From: Streptomyces aureus
GTDB taxonomy: Bacteria; Actinomycetota; Actinomycetes; Streptomycetales; Streptomycetaceae
Reading direction: 5' to 3'
DNA: 64,000 bases
Assembly (NCBI RefSeq): GCF_000725495.1
Contig: NZ_JNZD01000046.1
Coordinates: forward strand, 17,517 to 81,516
Part shown: positions 29,954 through 40,402 of the stretch, piece by piece
How the letters are laid out: each line of letters starts with the position of its first letter
Numbering within the stretch: position 1 is the stretch's first letter
The notes under the pieces: model-generated
The model's input: the letters and a program-made list of their open reading frames with translations, nothing else
Told to the model about the DNA's origin: nothing
The model's database searches: none
Program-made: the position numbers and the translations under genes

Positions 29954-31783
29954 ATGTCTGTCAGGATAGATGGGGAATTGTCGGGTGGGGTTCCAGGCCG
30001 GACCGGCCGGACACGGCGCGTACTGCGCGGTCCGAGCCCGGAGGCCGTCCCCGCCCTGGTCGCCAGGGCCTGCACCCTCGTGGGTCTCCTGGACATCGCC
30101 GCGGGCGTCTTCCCGCGCTTCCGTCACAGCCGTATGCACGCCCTCGCGGAAGTGCTGCCCGGCTCGTTCGGGCCGTTCGCCGCGGCGCTCTCGCTCAGCG
30201 CCGGCGTGCTCCTGCTGCTGCTCGCCCACGGGCTGCGGCGCCGCAAGCGCCGGGCGTGGCGCGCCGCGGTCCTGCTGCTGCCGGCGGGTGCCGCCGCGCA
30301 GTTCGCGTACCGCCACTCGGTGATCGGCGTCGTCATCTCGGCCGCGCTGCTCGCACCGCTGCTGCGCAACCGCGACGAGTTCGCCGCGCTGCCCGATCCG
30401 CGCAGCCGCTGGCGCGCGCTCGCCAACTTCGTACTCATGGGCGCCGGTTCCCTCGTCCTCGGACTCGTCATCGTCAGCGTCCACGAGGACCGCATGATCG
30501 GCGACCCGAGCCTGGCCGACCGCATCAGTCACGTCCTGTACGGGCTGGTCGGCTTCGAGGGCCCCGTCGACTACGCGGGACCCACGTCCTGGACCGTCGC
30601 CTTCTCCCTCGGCGCGCTCGGCTGGCTCACCGCCGTCACCACGATCTACCTGGCCTTCCGGCCCGAACACCCCGCCGCACGGCTCACGGAGGACGACGAG
30701 GCCCGGCTGCGCGTCCTGCTGGAGCGGCACGGCGCCCGCGACTCCCTCGGCCACTTCGCGCTCCGCCGTGACAAGGCGGTCGTCTTCTCCCCCAGCGGCA
30801 AGGCGGCGGTCACCTACCGGGTCGTCTCCGGGGTGATGCTCGCCAGCGGCGACCCCATCGGCGACGTGGAGGCCTGGCCCGGCGCGATCGAGCGCTTCAT
30901 GGACGAGGCCAAGGCCCACTCCTGGACGCCCGCCGTCATGGGCTGCTCGGAGACGGGCGGCGAGGTGTGGACCCGCGAGACCGGCCTCGACGCCCTCGAA
31001 CTCGGGGACGAGGCGGTGGTGGACGTCGCGGATTTCTCCCTGTCCGGGCGCGCGATGCGCAACGTGCGCCAGATGGTCAAGCGCATCGAACGCGCGGGCT
31101 ACGAAACCCGGGTACGGCGCATCCGTGACCTCGGCGAAGGCGAGCTGGAACGGATACGGCGCGCGGCGGAGGACTGGCGCGGCACCGACACCGAACGCGG
31201 ATTCTCCATGGCGCTCGGCCGTATCGGTGACCCGTCCGACGGCGACTGTCTGATCGCCACGGCGCACAAGGCCGACGATCCCCCCGGCCCCTACGGCGAC
31301 CTGAAGGCCGTCCTGCACTTCGTCCCCTGGGGCCCGGACGGCGTGTCGCTGGACCTCATGCGCCGTGACCGCGCGGCCGACCCCGGCATGAACGAACTCC
31401 TCATCGTGGCGGCGCTCCAGGCGTCCCCCCGCCTCGGCATCGAACGGATCTCGCTCAACTTCGCGATGTTCCGCTCGGCGCTCGCGCGCGGCGAGAAGAT
31501 CGGCGCGGGACCGGTGCTGCGTGCCTGGCGCGGGCTGCTGGTGTTCCTGTCCCGCTGGTTCCAGATCGAGTCGCTGTACAAGTTCAACGCCAAGTTCCGC
31601 CCGCGCTGGGAGCCGCGCTTCGTGGTCTACGCGGCCTCTCGCGACCTCCCCCGCATCGGCTTGGCCGCCATGCAGGCCGAGGGCTTCGTGAACCTCGCCC
31701 TCCCGCGGATCCTGCGCCGCCGCACCCCGGCTCCCCGCCCCTGCGCCCACGCGACGACGGACCGGGGGGTCAGGGCGGCCTAG
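29954..31783 (+). CDS. MprF-like membrane protein with C-terminal DUF2156 aminoacyltransferase domain
   Basis: 609 residues from the ATG at 29954; in-frame ATGs at 29893 and 29911 are alternatives. Helices between about 35 and 235 form a membrane region. The C-terminal ~340 residues match the phosphatidylglycerol lysyltransferase (DUF2156) domain: FALRRDKAVVFSPSGKAAVTYRV, GDPIGD, RNVRQMVKRIERAGYE, ISLNFAMFRSALARGEK and LYKFNAKFRPRWEPRFV. MprF proteins aminoacylate phosphatidylglycerol and reduce sensitivity to cationic peptides. The shorter membrane part suggests synthase without a full flippase. It ends in TAGGGCGTGTCCGG, like the dispersed element. Confidence 0.85.
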   Translation: MSVRIDGELSGGVPGRTGRTRRVLRGPSPEAVPALVARACTLVGLLDIAAGVFPRFRHSRMHALAEVLPGSFGPFAAALSLSAGVLLLLLAHGLRRRKRRAWRAAVLLLPAGAAAQFAYRHSVIGVVISAALLAPLLRNRDEFAALPDPRSRWRALANFVLMGAGSLVLGLVIVSVHEDRMIGDPSLADRISHVLYGLVGFEGPVDYAGPTSWTVAFSLGALGWLTAVTTIYLAFRPEHPAARLTEDDEARLRVLLERHGARDSLGHFALRRDKAVVFSPSGKAAVTYRVVSGVMLASGDPIGDVEAWPGAIERFMDEAKAHSWTPAVMGCSETGGEVWTRETGLDALELGDEAVVDVADFSLSGRAMRNVRQMVKRIERAGYETRVRRIRDLGEGELERIRRAAEDWRGTDTERGFSMALGRIGDPSDGDCLIATAHKADDPPGPYGDLKAVLHFVPWGPDGVSLDLMRRDRAADPGMNELLIVAALQASPRLGIERISLNFAMFRSALARGEKIGAGPVLRAWRGLLVFLSRWFQIESLYKFNAKFRPRWEPRFVVYAASRDLPRIGLAAMQAEGFVNLALPRILRRRTPAPRPCAHATTDRGVRAA

Positions 31784-31820
31784 GGCGTGTCCGGCGGGCC
31801 CGGTCCCGCACCGTTCCCCA

Positions 31821-31854
31821 CCCGTGTCCCGTCTCCCCGGAGGCGGGACACGGG
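31821..31854. terminator. Terminator hairpin after the MprF-like gene
   Basis: The arms 31821-31831 and 31844-31854 are perfect complements (CCCGTGTCCCG type) and the inner bases extend the stem to about 16 bp. Weak U-tract (CCGUUC) on the plus strand. Confidence 0.6.
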
Positions 31855-32053
31855 CCGTTCAGGGCCCGTGCCGGGCGGTCCGGGGCCGCTCGGAGGCCGG
31901 CGCGGAGGGGCCGTGCGGGCGGTCCGGGGCACCTTGGGAGGCCGCTGCCGCGGCACGCGGGCGGACGGGGCCGCGCCCTCGGGCCCGGTCCGCGGGACGC
32001 CGGGACCCGGCAAGGGGCGATGAGGGTTCCCCCGGGAGGCCTAGGCTGGACGT

Positions 32054-32965
32054 ATGAGTACTGAGCGCGGGCGCGGGCGAGTCGCCGGGCTGCCGACGTG
32101 GGACCGCTGCGCGGTCATGGGGGTCGTGAACGTCACCCCTGATTCCTTCTCCGACGGCGGCCGCTGGTTCGACACGACGGCCGCGGTCAAGCACGGCCTC
32201 GGCCTGGTCGCCGAGGGCGCCGACCTCGTGGACGTCGGCGGCGAGTCCACCCGCCCCGGGGCCACCCGCGTGGACGAGGCCGAGGAGCTCAAGCGGGTCA
32301 TCCCCGTCGTGCGCGGCCTGGCCTCCGAGGGCGTCACCGTCTCCGTGGACACCATGCGCGCCTCCGTCGCCGAGCAGTCCCTCGCCGCGGGCGCCGCCCT
32401 CGTCAACGACGTCAGCGGCGGCCTCGCCGACCCCGCGATGATCCCCGCCGTGGCCGCGGCGGGCGCCCCCTTCGTGGTCATGCACTGGCGCGGCTTCCTC
32501 GCCGGCGGCAACGTCCAGGGGACGTACGAGAACGTGGTCACGGAGGTCCTGGACGAGCTCCGCGCGCGCGTGGACGCCGTCCTGGCCGGCGGGATCGCCC
32601 CCGACCGGATCGTCGTCGACCCCGGGCTCGGCTTCTCCAAGGACCCGGAGCACGACCTGGCCCTCCTGGCCCACCTCGACCGGCTGCGCGCCCTGGGGCA
32701 CCCGATGCTGGTCGCCGCCTCCCGCAAGAGGTTCCTCGGCCGGGTCCTGGCGGGCCCCGAGGGCGCCCCGCCGCCCGCGCGCGAGCGCGACGCCGCCACC
32801 GCCGCCGTCTCGGCGATAGCCGCCCAGCAGGGCGCCTGGGCGGTCCGCGTGCACGAGGTACGGGCCACCGCCGACGCCGTACGGGTCGCCCGTGCCGTCG
32901 AGGGCGCCCGCACCGGCGGGGCGACGGGCCCCGCCGGCGGTCCGGCCGCAGAGGGAGCCCGGTGA
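32054..32965 (+). CDS. folP: Dihydropteroate synthase
   Basis: Condenses p-aminobenzoate with dihydropterin pyrophosphate; target of sulfonamides. 303 residues, TIM barrel with VMGVVNVTPDSFSDGG (about 22-37), DLVDVGGESTRPGA, INDVSGG-type LVNDVSGG, PGLGFSKDPEHD (pyrophosphate/pterin loop) and LVAASRKRFLG. An Ala/Gly-rich tail follows the fold. ATG at 32054. The stop overlaps the following NTF2-like gene by 4 bp, starting the folate operon. Confidence 0.96.
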   Translation: MSTERGRGRVAGLPTWDRCAVMGVVNVTPDSFSDGGRWFDTTAAVKHGLGLVAEGADLVDVGGESTRPGATRVDEAEELKRVIPVVRGLASEGVTVSVDTMRASVAEQSLAAGAALVNDVSGGLADPAMIPAVAAAGAPFVVMHWRGFLAGGNVQGTYENVVTEVLDELRARVDAVLAGGIAPDRIVVDPGLGFSKDPEHDLALLAHLDRLRALGHPMLVAASRKRFLGRVLAGPEGAPPPARERDAATAAVSAIAAQQGAWAVRVHEVRATADAVRVARAVEGARTGGATGPAGGPAAEGAR

Positions 32966-33456
32966 GCACACCGCGGACCGATGTCGAGCAGGTCGAACGC
33001 GCCAACACGGCGTACTACGAGGCGATGGAGCGGGGCGACTTCGAGGAGCTGTCCTCGCTGTGGCTGGTCCCGCTGGACACCTCCGACGACGACTTCGAGG
33101 GCGAGGGCGCGGTCGTGTCCTGCGTCCACCCCGGCTGGCCCGTCCTGAACGGCCGCGGCGAGGTGCTCCGCTCGTACGCGCTGATCATGGCGAACACGGA
33201 GTACATCCAGTTCTTCCTCACCGACGTGCGCGTCAGCGTGTCCGGCGACACGGCGCTGGTGACCTGCACCGAGAACATCCTCAGCGGCGGCCCCGCCCCC
33301 GACGACGGCGACGAGCTCGGCCCGCTCGTGGGCCAGCTGGTCGTCGCCACGAACGTGTTCCGCCGTACGGCCGACGGCTGGAAGCTCTGGTCCCACCACG
33401 CCTCCCCGGTCCTGGCCGAGTCCGGCGAGGACGAGGACGAGGACACGCCCGGCTGA
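32962..33456 (+). CDS. NTF2-like (SnoaL/ketosteroid-isomerase fold) protein in the folate operon
   Basis: 164 residues of the nuclear-transport-factor-2 superfamily: VEQVERANTAYYEAMERGDFEELSSLW at the N-terminus, then CVHPGWPVLNGRGEVLRSYALIMANTEYIQF, a strand TALVTCTENIL and the C-terminal ATNVFRRTADGWKLWSHHASPV. The family includes small enzymes and ligand binders, and the substrate is unknown. Its tight coupling between folP and folB suggests a link to folate, but Streptomyces folP neighbours often carry this gene without known role. GTG start. Confidence 0.83.
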   Translation: MSTPRTDVEQVERANTAYYEAMERGDFEELSSLWLVPLDTSDDDFEGEGAVVSCVHPGWPVLNGRGEVLRSYALIMANTEYIQFFLTDVRVSVSGDTALVTCTENILSGGPAPDDGDELGPLVGQLVVATNVFRRTADGWKLWSHHASPVLAESGEDEDEDTPG

Positions 33457-33725
33457 GTGCCCCGGGGCCCGCCGGGCGGGCCCTGGGGGAGCCCGGGAGA
33501 CGAAAGGTGATTGGAACCGCCGGACCGGGGTAGGGGCGGCGCTACCGGACCGTGAGCCGCCGCGTTCCCCCGGGGAAACGCCCGGTGAAGCCTCGTGGCC
33601 TCACCGGTGCGGCCGTCCCCGTGGACGAGCGTTGTCCGCGCCCGCAGGTAGATTCGTTCGAGGCCCGTGCACCGACCGCACTCGGAGCAGGACGGCCTTC
33701 ACCGACGATTGCAGGAGTGATTCGC

Positions 33726-34085
33726 GTGGATCGTGTCGCGCTGCGCGGCCTCAAGGCCCGCGGGCACCACGGCGTCTTCCAGAAGGAACGCGAGGAGGGC
33801 CAGACCTTCATCGTGGACCTGACGCTGGGCCTGGACACCCGCCCGGCCGCGGCCGACGACGACCTGGCGAAGACCGTGCACTACGGCATCGTGGCGGAAG
33901 AGGTCGTCGCGGTGGTCGAGGGCGAGCCGGTCGACCTCATCGAGACGCTCGCCGAGCGCATCGCCCAGACGTGTCTCAAGCACGACGGCGTCCAGGAGGT
34001 CGAGGTCTGCGTCCACAAACCGGACGCACCCATCACGGTCCCCTTCGACGACGTGACCGTCACGATCATCCGGAGCCGAGTATGA
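33726..34085 (+). CDS. folB: Dihydroneopterin aldolase
   Basis: Cleaves dihydroneopterin to 6-hydroxymethyl-dihydropterin. 119 residues: DRVALRGLKARGHHGVFQKEREEGQTFIVDL (active-site GxHG region), DDLAKTVHYGIVAEEV, and VEVCVHKPDAPI with the conserved Lys. I chose the GTG at 33726 because AGGAG is 8 bases upstream; the in-frame GTG at 33717 overlaps that sequence. The stop overlaps the folK ATG (ATGA). Confidence 0.94.
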   Translation: MDRVALRGLKARGHHGVFQKEREEGQTFIVDLTLGLDTRPAAADDDLAKTVHYGIVAEEVVAVVEGEPVDLIETLAERIAQTCLKHDGVQEVEVCVHKPDAPITVPFDDVTVTIIRSRV

Positions 34086-34693
34086 CCGCTTCCTTCACCG
34101 AGGGTCACAGCGACCCGACCGTCCAGCCGGTGCCCGCCTCCGTGGTCCAGCAGGTCGACGCCGCCGACACGACCCTGAGCAACCCCAAGCGCGCGGTCAT
34201 CTCCCTCGGCTCGAACCTGGGCAACCGCCTGGAGACCCTCCAGGGAGCCGTCGACGCCCTGGAGGACACCCCGGGCGTCCGGGTCAAGGCCGTCTCCCCC
34301 GTCTACGAGACCGAGCCCTGGGGCGTCGAACCGGGCAGCCAGCCCTCGTACTTCAACGCGGTCGTGGTGCTCAGGACCACCCTCCCGCCGTCCTCGCTCC
34401 TGGAGCGCGCCCACGCCGTCGAGGAGGCCTTCCACCGGGTCCGGGACGAACGCTGGGGGCCGCGCACCATCGACGTGGACATCGTGGCGTACGCCGATGT
34501 CGTCTCCGACGACCCGGTGCTGACCCTCCCTCACCCGCGCGCCCACGAACGCGCCTTCGTCCTCGCCCCCTGGCACGACGTGGACCCCGAGGCGCAGCTC
34601 CCCGGGCGCGGCGCCGTCGCCCCGCTCCTGGAGGCCCTCACCCGGGAGGGTGTCGCGCCCCGCGCCGACCTGGAACTCCGGCTGCCCGAGTAG
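34082..34693 (+). CDS. folK: 2-amino-4-hydroxy-6-hydroxymethyldihydropteridine pyrophosphokinase
   Basis: Transfers pyrophosphate from ATP to hydroxymethyl-dihydropterin, the substrate of FolP. 203 residues; a non-conserved ~35-residue N-terminal extension precedes AVISLGSNLGNRLETLQGAVDAL. Motifs VYETEPWGV, YFNAVVVLRT, and RWGPRTIDVDIVAY with LPHPRAHERAFVLAPW are diagnostic. The ATG overlaps the folB stop. With folP, folB and the nearby folE it gives most of the pterin branch. Confidence 0.95.
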   Translation: MTASFTEGHSDPTVQPVPASVVQQVDAADTTLSNPKRAVISLGSNLGNRLETLQGAVDALEDTPGVRVKAVSPVYETEPWGVEPGSQPSYFNAVVVLRTTLPPSSLLERAHAVEEAFHRVRDERWGPRTIDVDIVAYADVVSDDPVLTLPHPRAHERAFVLAPWHDVDPEAQLPGRGAVAPLLEALTREGVAPRADLELRLPE

Positions 34694-34766
34694 TCGTTAA
34701 GGTCAGGACGACCACAGGCCGGCCCGGCACGGGCCCCGGCCGCTCGCGGGCTACCGAAGGGGCAAC

Positions 34767-35255
34767 GTGAAAGAGCTGCGGATCAGGACACTGGCTGCCG
34801 TGTTCGTGGTGGCCGGAGTGCTGTCCTGGGCGGGCGCCCGCCTGTGGAACGCGCTGGGCACGCTGCCCCGGGTCCCGCTGGCCGCCCCCATCGTCCTGGC
34901 CCTGATCGCGATCGTCCTCCTGGCGACGGCCCTGTCGCTGCGCGCCCGCCTCAAGGCCCAGCGCGAGCGCCGCCCGGGCGCCAAGGGCGTCGATCCCCTG
35001 ATGGCCGCCCGCGCGGTCGTCTTCGGCCAGGCGAGCGCCCTGGTGGCCGCCCTCGTGGCCGGCATGTACGGCGGCACCGGGGTCTATCTGCTGAGCTGGC
35101 TGGACGACCCGGCCCGCCGTGACCAGGCCATCTACGCGGGCCTTTCCGTCCTCGCCGGAATCGGCGTGATAGCGGCCGCCTTCTTCCTGGAGCGCGTCTG
35201 CAAGCTCCCGGAGGACGACGACGAACGCCGCGGCGGAACGGCCCCGGTGGCCTGA
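34767..35255 (+). CDS. DUF3180 integral membrane protein
   Basis: 162 residues with four transmembrane helices (about 7-25, 37-55, 85-105, 125-147) and a charged C-terminus. The Arg in helix-1 flank and the segment RPGAKGVDPLMAARAVVFGQASALVAALVAGMYGG match the actinobacterial DUF3180 family usually found right after folK. Function unknown. GTG start at 34767 with GAAGGGGCAAC upstream. Converges with folE. Confidence 0.88.
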   Translation: MKELRIRTLAAVFVVAGVLSWAGARLWNALGTLPRVPLAAPIVLALIAIVLLATALSLRARLKAQRERRPGAKGVDPLMAARAVVFGQASALVAALVAGMYGGTGVYLLSWLDDPARRDQAIYAGLSVLAGIGVIAAAFFLERVCKLPEDDDERRGGTAPVA

Positions 35256-35346
35256 GGCCCCGCCCGGGGACCACGCGGCGCACCGGAGCACCCGGCGGGA
35301 CGGATCGACGCGGCGGGACGGTCCACGCGGCGGGCGAGCCCGGCTC

Positions 35347-35952
35347 CTATCGGGCCATGATGAGGCTCATCGCCTCGTTGCGGGTCGCCGCGTCCCGCAG
35401 CTGGCCGCGCACCGCCGACGTGATGGTCTTCGCACCGGGCTTGCGGATACCGCGCATGGACATGCACATGTGCTCGCACTCCACGACCACGATCACACCG
35501 CGCGGCTCCAGGATCTCCATCAGCGAGTCGGCGATCTGCGTCGTCAGCCGCTCCTGGACCTGAGGACGCCGGGCGTAGACGTCGACCAGCCGGGCCAGCT
35601 TGGACAGACCGGTGATCTTGCCGCTGGTGGACGGGATGTAGCCGACGTGCGCCACGCCCCGGAACGGGACCAGGTGGTGTTCGCACGTGCTGAACACCTC
35701 GATGTCCTTCACCAGGACCATCTCGTCGTGGCCCAGGTCGAACGTCGTCGTCAGCACGTCCTCGGGCCGCTGGCGCAGGCCCGCGAATATCTCCTGGTAC
35801 GCCCTCGCGACCCGTGCCGGCGTCTCCCGCAGGCCCTCGCGGTCCGGGTCCTCGCCGACCGCGAGCAGAAGCTCCCGTACGGCGTTCTCGGCACGCTTCT
35901 CGTCGAACTCGCCGATCGCGCTCTCGCCGTCCAGCGTCACGGGGTCGGTCAT
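35347..35952 (-). CDS. folE: GTP cyclohydrolase I
   Basis: Converts GTP to dihydroneopterin triphosphate, the first step of folate synthesis. 201 residues. Zinc ligands are in [13 protein letters not shown] (Cys and His) and the second Cys in [50 protein letters not shown] is a family signature. ATG at 35952. It lies between the convergent folK/DUF3180 operon and ftsH, separated from ftsH by a terminator. Confidence 0.97.
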   Translation of the reverse strand: MTDPVTLDGESAIGEFDEKRAENAVRELLLAVGEDPDREGLRETPARVARAYQEIFAGLRQRPEDVLTTTFDLGHDEMVLVKDIEVFSTCEHHLVPFRGVAHVGYIPSTSGKITGLSKLARLVDVYARRPQVQERLTTQIADSLMEILEPRGVIVVVECEHMCMSMRGIRKPGAKTITSAVRGQLRDAATRNEAMSLIMAR

Positions 35953-36014
35953 CTGGTCCTCGTTCCTGTGTGGATCCTGCGCGTGCCTCGACGCGTCAAA
36001 AGGTGCGGGCACAC

Positions 36015-36058
36015 GAAAATGCCGCGCCCTCCAGGCTAGAACCTGGGGGGCGCGGCAT
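36015..36058 (-). terminator. Rho-independent terminator of ftsH
   Basis: 17-bp stem with one mismatch (36042-36058 with 36019-36035), 6-nt loop, followed on the minus strand by U4. It lies 40 bp past the ftsH stop and before folE, so folE has its own promoter. Confidence 0.8.
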
Positions 36059-36098
36059 CCATTCCGGGCCTGGTGAGGCCGCCCGGAGCCGAGCGGAC

Positions 36099-38162
36099 TC
36101 AGCTGTCGGTGCGGTCCTCCGGGGCCGTCTCCGTGGCGGGGACGGACTCCGTGGCGGTGGCGATGGCCGCCGTCGATCCGTTCGCCCCGTTCGTCAGCGA
36201 CAGCTCCTTGGGGGAGAGCACCGGCGGACGGGTGGACGGGGTGCGACGGGAGGAGCCGGTCCACGCGGGGCGGGCCGGGCGCTTCACGATCGGAGCGAAG
36301 ATCTCGGCGATCTGCTCCTTGCTCAGCGTCTCCTTCTCCAGCAGCTGGAGCACGAGCTGGTCGAGGACGTCGCGGTTCTCGACCAGGATCTCCCAGGCCT
36401 CGTTGTGCGCGTTCTCGATGAGCTTCTTGACCTCTTCGTCGACGAGCGCGGCGACCTCTTCCGAGTAGTCGCGCGGGTGCGACATCTCCCGGCCCAGGAA
36501 GGGCTCGGTGTTGTCGCCGCCAAACTTGATCGCGCCGAGGCGCTCGGTCATGCCGTACTGCGTGACCATCGCGCGAGCGGTGGCCGTGGCCTTCTCGATG
36601 TCGTTCGCGGCACCTGTGGTCGGGTCGTGGAAGACGAGCTCCTCCGCCGCGCGGCCGCCCAGCATGTACGCGAGCTGGTCCAGCATCTCGTTGCGCGTGG
36701 TGGAGTACTTGTCCTCGTCCGGCAGGACCATCGTGTAGCCGAGGGCACGGCCGCGCGACAGGATCGTGATCTTGTGGACCGGGTCGGAGTTCGGGGAAGC
36801 CGCCGCGACCAGGGCGTGTCCGCCCTCGTGGTACGCGGTGATCTTCTTCTCCTTGTCCGACATGATCCGGGTCCGCTTCTGCGGGCCCGCGACCACACGG
36901 TCGATCGCCTCGTCCAGCATGCCGTTGTCGATCAGCTTCTGGTTGCTGCGCGCGGTGAGCAGCGCCGCCTCGTTCAGCACGTTCGCCAGGTCGGCACCGG
37001 TGAAGCCGGGGGTCCGGCGGGCCACCGCGGACAGGTCCACGTTCGGGGCGACCGGCTTGCCCTTCTGGTGAACCTTGAGGATCTCCAGACGGCCCTGCAT
37101 GTCCGGGCGGTCGACCGCGATCTGCCGGTCGAAACGGCCGGGGCGCAGGAGGGCCGGGTCGAGGATGTCGGGCCGGTTCGTGGCGGCGATCAGGATGACG
37201 CCGCCCTTCACGTCGAAGCCGTCCATCTCGACGAGCAGCTGGTTCAGCGTCTGCTCGCGCTCGTCGTGACCGCCGCCGAGGCCGGCGCCGCGGTGGCGGC
37301 CGACCGCGTCGATCTCGTCGACGAAGACGATCGCCGGGGCGTTCGCCTTGGCCTGCTCGAACAGGTCACGGACTCGGGAGGCACCGACACCGACGAACAT
37401 CTCGACGAAGTCGGAACCGGAGATCGAGTAGAACGGAACGCCCGCCTCGCCCGCGACGGCACGCGCGAGCAGGGTCTTGCCCGTACCGGGAGGCCCGTAC
37501 AGCAGGACACCCTTGGGGATCTTCGCGCCGACGGCCTGGAACTTCGCCGGCTCCTGGAGGAACTCCTTGATCTCCTGGAGCTCCTCGACGGCCTCGTCCG
37601 AGCCGGCGACGTCCGCGAACGTCGTCTTGGGGGTGTCCTTGGTGATGAGCTTCGCCTTGGACTTCCCGAAGTTCATGACCCGGGAGCCGCCGCCCTGCAT
37701 CTGGTTCATCAGGAACAGGAAGACGACGACGATGAGGACGAAGGGCAGCAGGGACAGCAGGATGCCCACGAAGGGGTTCTGCTTGGACGGCGAGACGGTA
37801 TAGCCGTCCGGGATCTGCTTGTTCTGGAACTTGTCCTGCAGCGTGTTGGCCAGGGCCACGCCCTGGTCGCCGATGTAACTCGCCTGGATCTTCGAGCTGC
37901 CGTCAACCTTCTCGCCGTCCTTCAGCGAGGCCTTGATGATCTGCTCGTCGCCAGTGGTGATCTTGGCTGACTGGACCTTGTTGTCATTGATCGCCTGGAC
38001 GACCTGGCCGGTGTCCACCGTCTTGTAGCCGCCGGACGAACCGACGACCTGCATCAACACGACCACGGCAAGGACGGCCAGCACGATCCACATGACCGGC
38101 CCACGGAAGTATCGCTTCACGTCCATCCATACGGAGCGGTGCCGCCCCGTCCCTCCTGCCAT
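36099..38162 (-). CDS. ftsH: ATP-dependent zinc metalloprotease FtsH
   Basis: Membrane AAA+ protease for quality control of membrane proteins. 687 residues. Two transmembrane helices (about 22-42 and 125-147) flank a small periplasmic domain. The AAA domain has Walker A GPPGTGKT near 225 and [14 protein letters not shown]. The protease domain has the zinc site HEGGH near 445 and a C-terminal coiled region ([18 protein letters not shown]). The tail is Ser/Thr/Pro-rich. The ATG at 38162 has no ribosome-binding site upstream, and AGGAGGG lies just inside the frame, so the start may be wrong ([10 protein letters not shown] at 38126 is an alternative). Confidence 0.96.
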   Translation of the reverse strand: MAGGTGRHRSVWMDVKRYFRGPVMWIVLAVLAVVVLMQVVGSSGGYKTVDTGQVVQAINDNKVQSAKITTGDEQIIKASLKDGEKVDGSSKIQASYIGDQGVALANTLQDKFQNKQIPDGYTVSPSKQNPFVGILLSLLPFVLIVVVFLFLMNQMQGGGSRVMNFGKSKAKLITKDTPKTTFADVAGSDEAVEELQEIKEFLQEPAKFQAVGAKIPKGVLLYGPPGTGKTLLARAVAGEAGVPFYSISGSDFVEMFVGVGASRVRDLFEQAKANAPAIVFVDEIDAVGRHRGAGLGGGHDEREQTLNQLLVEMDGFDVKGGVILIAATNRPDILDPALLRPGRFDRQIAVDRPDMQGRLEILKVHQKGKPVAPNVDLSAVARRTPGFTGADLANVLNEAALLTARSNQKLIDNGMLDEAIDRVVAGPQKRTRIMSDKEKKITAYHEGGHALVAAASPNSDPVHKITILSRGRALGYTMVLPDEDKYSTTRNEMLDQLAYMLGGRAAEELVFHDPTTGAANDIEKATATARAMVTQYGMTERLGAIKFGGDNTEPFLGREMSHPRDYSEEVAALVDEEVKKLIENAHNEAWEILVENRDVLDQLVLQLLEKETLSKEQIAEIFAPIVKRPARPAWTGSSRRTPSTRPPVLSPKELSLTNGANGSTAAIATATESVPATETAPEDRTDS

Positions 38163-38325
38163 AGTGAGTTTGATAAAGGCTGTTCTTCGGACGGTACCCC
38201 AGCATTGTCACCCGAAGCCGCAGGGGACTGCCGGCAATCCCGTCCACGCATGCTCCAACGGCGCGAAACGCGCTGGGGTTCCCGATCGTCCTACAGGGGC
38301 TGAGCCGCCCTCAGGAAGAGGGTGC

Positions 38326-38886
38326 TCAGCCGCCGTAGACGTGAGGCGCGAGCGTACCGACGAACGGGAGGTTGCGGTACTTCTCGGCGTAGTCCAGGCC
38401 GTACCCGATGACGAACTCGTTCGGGATGTCGAAGCCGACCCACTCGACGTCGATCGCGACCTTGGCCGCGTCCGGCTTGCGCAGCAGCGTGCACACCTTG
38501 AGCGAGGCGGGCTCGCGGGAGCCGAGGTTGGAGATCAGCCAGGACAGGGTCAGCCCGGAGTCGATGATGTCCTCGACGATCAGGACGTGCTTGCCCTTGA
38601 TGTCGGTGTCCAGGTCCTTGAGGATCCGCACCACACCGGAGGACTGGGTGCCCGCGCCGTACGACGACACGGCCATCCAGTCCATGGTGACGGGGGTGGA
38701 CAGCGCACGCGCGAGGTCCGCCATGACCATCACGGCACCCTTGAGCACTCCGACGATCAGCAGGTCCTTGCCCGCGTACTCCGCGTCGATCTTCGCGGCC
38801 AGCTCGGCCAGCTTCGCGTCGATCTCTTCCTTGGTGATGAGCACCGACTTGAGGTCGGTGCCCATGTCTTTCGCGTCCACCCGCAT
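38326..38886 (-). CDS. hpt: Hypoxanthine phosphoribosyltransferase
   Basis: Purine salvage: converts hypoxanthine or guanine with PRPP to IMP or GMP. 186 residues; [21 protein letters not shown] near 44, the PRPP loop [17 protein letters not shown] near 103-119, and [31 protein letters not shown] at the C-terminus. ATG at 38886 (MRVDAKDMG). It sits between tilS and ftsH, the conserved tilS-hpt-ftsH order of many bacteria. Confidence 0.96.
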   Translation of the reverse strand: MRVDAKDMGTDLKSVLITKEEIDAKLAELAAKIDAEYAGKDLLIVGVLKGAVMVMADLARALSTPVTMDWMAVSSYGAGTQSSGVVRILKDLDTDIKGKHVLIVEDIIDSGLTLSWLISNLGSREPASLKVCTLLRKPDAAKVAIDVEWVGFDIPNEFVIGYGLDYAEKYRNLPFVGTLAPHVYGG

Positions 38887-39051
38887 CACTTTCGGTCGTC
38901 CGTCCCACTTTTTTGGGCTCGTCACCTGCAGGGCGCCGTGCAACCGGCGGTGGTCCCTTCGGCTCACCCGCACGGCCGTCCCGGAGCGCCCGTGACCCGA
39001 GTCGAGGGGTCCCGGGGAGCCGCGCGAGCGGTCCCGGTGCGGGGTCCGGTT

Positions 39052-40209
39052 TCAGCCTTGCCGAATCACCAGTCTGCCACCCTGGCGCTGGGCGACGACT
39101 TTGCCCGGGAGATTGATGGCCCCCTGACCACGCCATCCGGTGATCAGCCGGTCGATCTCCTCGATGTGCCGGGCGAACAGCGAACCCGCCGGAGCGCCCG
39201 CCTCGATGGCCGCGCGGCGCAGGATCCGGCGGCGTACGGCGGGCGGCAGGGCGTAGAGCTTGGCGCACTCCAGGAGGCCGGCCGCGTCCCGGACGGACGC
39301 CTCGGCCTGGCTGGCCCACGCGTCGAGCGCGTCGGCGTCGTCCCGGGAGAGCTGGGCCGTACGGGCGAGCGCCTCGACGACTCCTTTGCCGAGCGCCTTC
39401 TCGAGGGCGGGCAGACCCTCGTGGCGGAGCCGGGAGCGGGTGTAGGCCGGATCGGCGTTGTGCGGGTCGTCCCAGACGGGCAGCGACTGGACCATGCAGG
39501 CCTTGCGGGCGGTCTGCCGGTCCAGGTGCAGGAAGGGACGGCGGTAACGGCCGTCGGCCCCCGAGACCGCGGCCATTCCGGACAGGGAGCGGATGCCGGA
39601 GCCGCGGGCGAGCCCGAGCAGGACCGTCTCGGCCTGGTCGTCACGGGTGTGGCCGAGCAGGATCGCGGTGGCGCCGTGGCGCTCGGCGGCGGCGTCCAGG
39701 GCGGCGTACCGGGCGTCGCGGGCGGCGGCCTCGGGGCCTCCGTCGCGGCCGACGGTGACGGCGATCGACTCGGCCGGGGCGAGCCCGAGCTCGGTCAGGC
39801 GCAGCACGACCTCGTCGGCGCGCAGCCCGGAGCCGGGCTGCAGACCGTGGTCGACGGTGATGCCACCGGCGCGGACACCGAGTTTGGGGGCCTCGAAGGC
39901 GAGGGCGGAGGCGAGCGCCATGGAGTCGGCGCCGCCGGAGCAGGCGACGAGCACGAGCGGCTCCGGGGCGGCGCCGTCGCCGGGGCCGGGCCGGGAGCTC
40001 GCGGAGGTGCGGTCGTGCGGGGCACGCGCGGACACGGCGGAGCCGCGCCGGGTGCCCGGGACGCGTTCCGCGTCGGGCGCGCAGGGGCGCGCGGCACCGC
40101 GTGCGGGCGTGCGCCGGGTGTCGTGGGCGGGCGGTTGTTCGGTCAGGATGTCGTGGAGTACGCGGCGGACCGCCAGGCGTATCGCCGCGACCGCAGGATG
40201 GGGACCCAT
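39052..40209 (-). CDS. tilS: tRNA(Ile)-lysidine synthetase
   Basis: Forms lysidine at C34 of tRNA-Ile(CAU) so it reads AUA. 385 residues. The PP-loop motif [13 protein letters not shown] follows a ~55-residue Arg/Pro-rich insertion after the first helix that is not usual for the family and probably disordered. [37 protein letters not shown] and [17 protein letters not shown] are diagnostic. C-terminal domain with [21 protein letters not shown] at 40209. Confidence 0.95.
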   Translation of the reverse strand: MGPHPAVAAIRLAVRRVLHDILTEQPPAHDTRRTPARGAARPCAPDAERVPGTRRGSAVSARAPHDRTSASSRPGPGDGAAPEPLVLVACSGGADSMALASALAFEAPKLGVRAGGITVDHGLQPGSGLRADEVVLRLTELGLAPAESIAVTVGRDGGPEAAARDARYAALDAAAERHGATAILLGHTRDDQAETVLLGLARGSGIRSLSGMAAVSGADGRYRRPFLHLDRQTARKACMVQSLPVWDDPHNADPAYTRSRLRHEGLPALEKALGKGVVEALARTAQLSRDDADALDAWASQAEASVRDAAGLLECAKLYALPPAVRRRILRRAAIEAGAPAGSLFARHIEEIDRLITGWRGQGAINLPGKVVAQRQGGRLVIRQG

Positions 40210-40402
40210 GTCCGGTTCCCTTCATGAAGTTTTCGGGGGGTTAGCCCGGGGATCTGTCACTCAGAGTGTGTAGATGGTGACAGAACCGGGGCGTTCCCCG
40301 AGCATTGCACGCCTACCCATGCTCCACGGTCCCTCGGACGGGTGATAGAGGGAGCGTTTGCCTGCCGTCGGCCGGATTCCTTTCACGACCGTCCCGCGGG
40401 GT

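Noticed and set aside
38126..38162. FtsH ribosome-binding site AGGAGGG
   Set aside because: It lies inside the reading frame after the ATG at 38162 and no start codon follows at the right distance, so it is not used to set the start.
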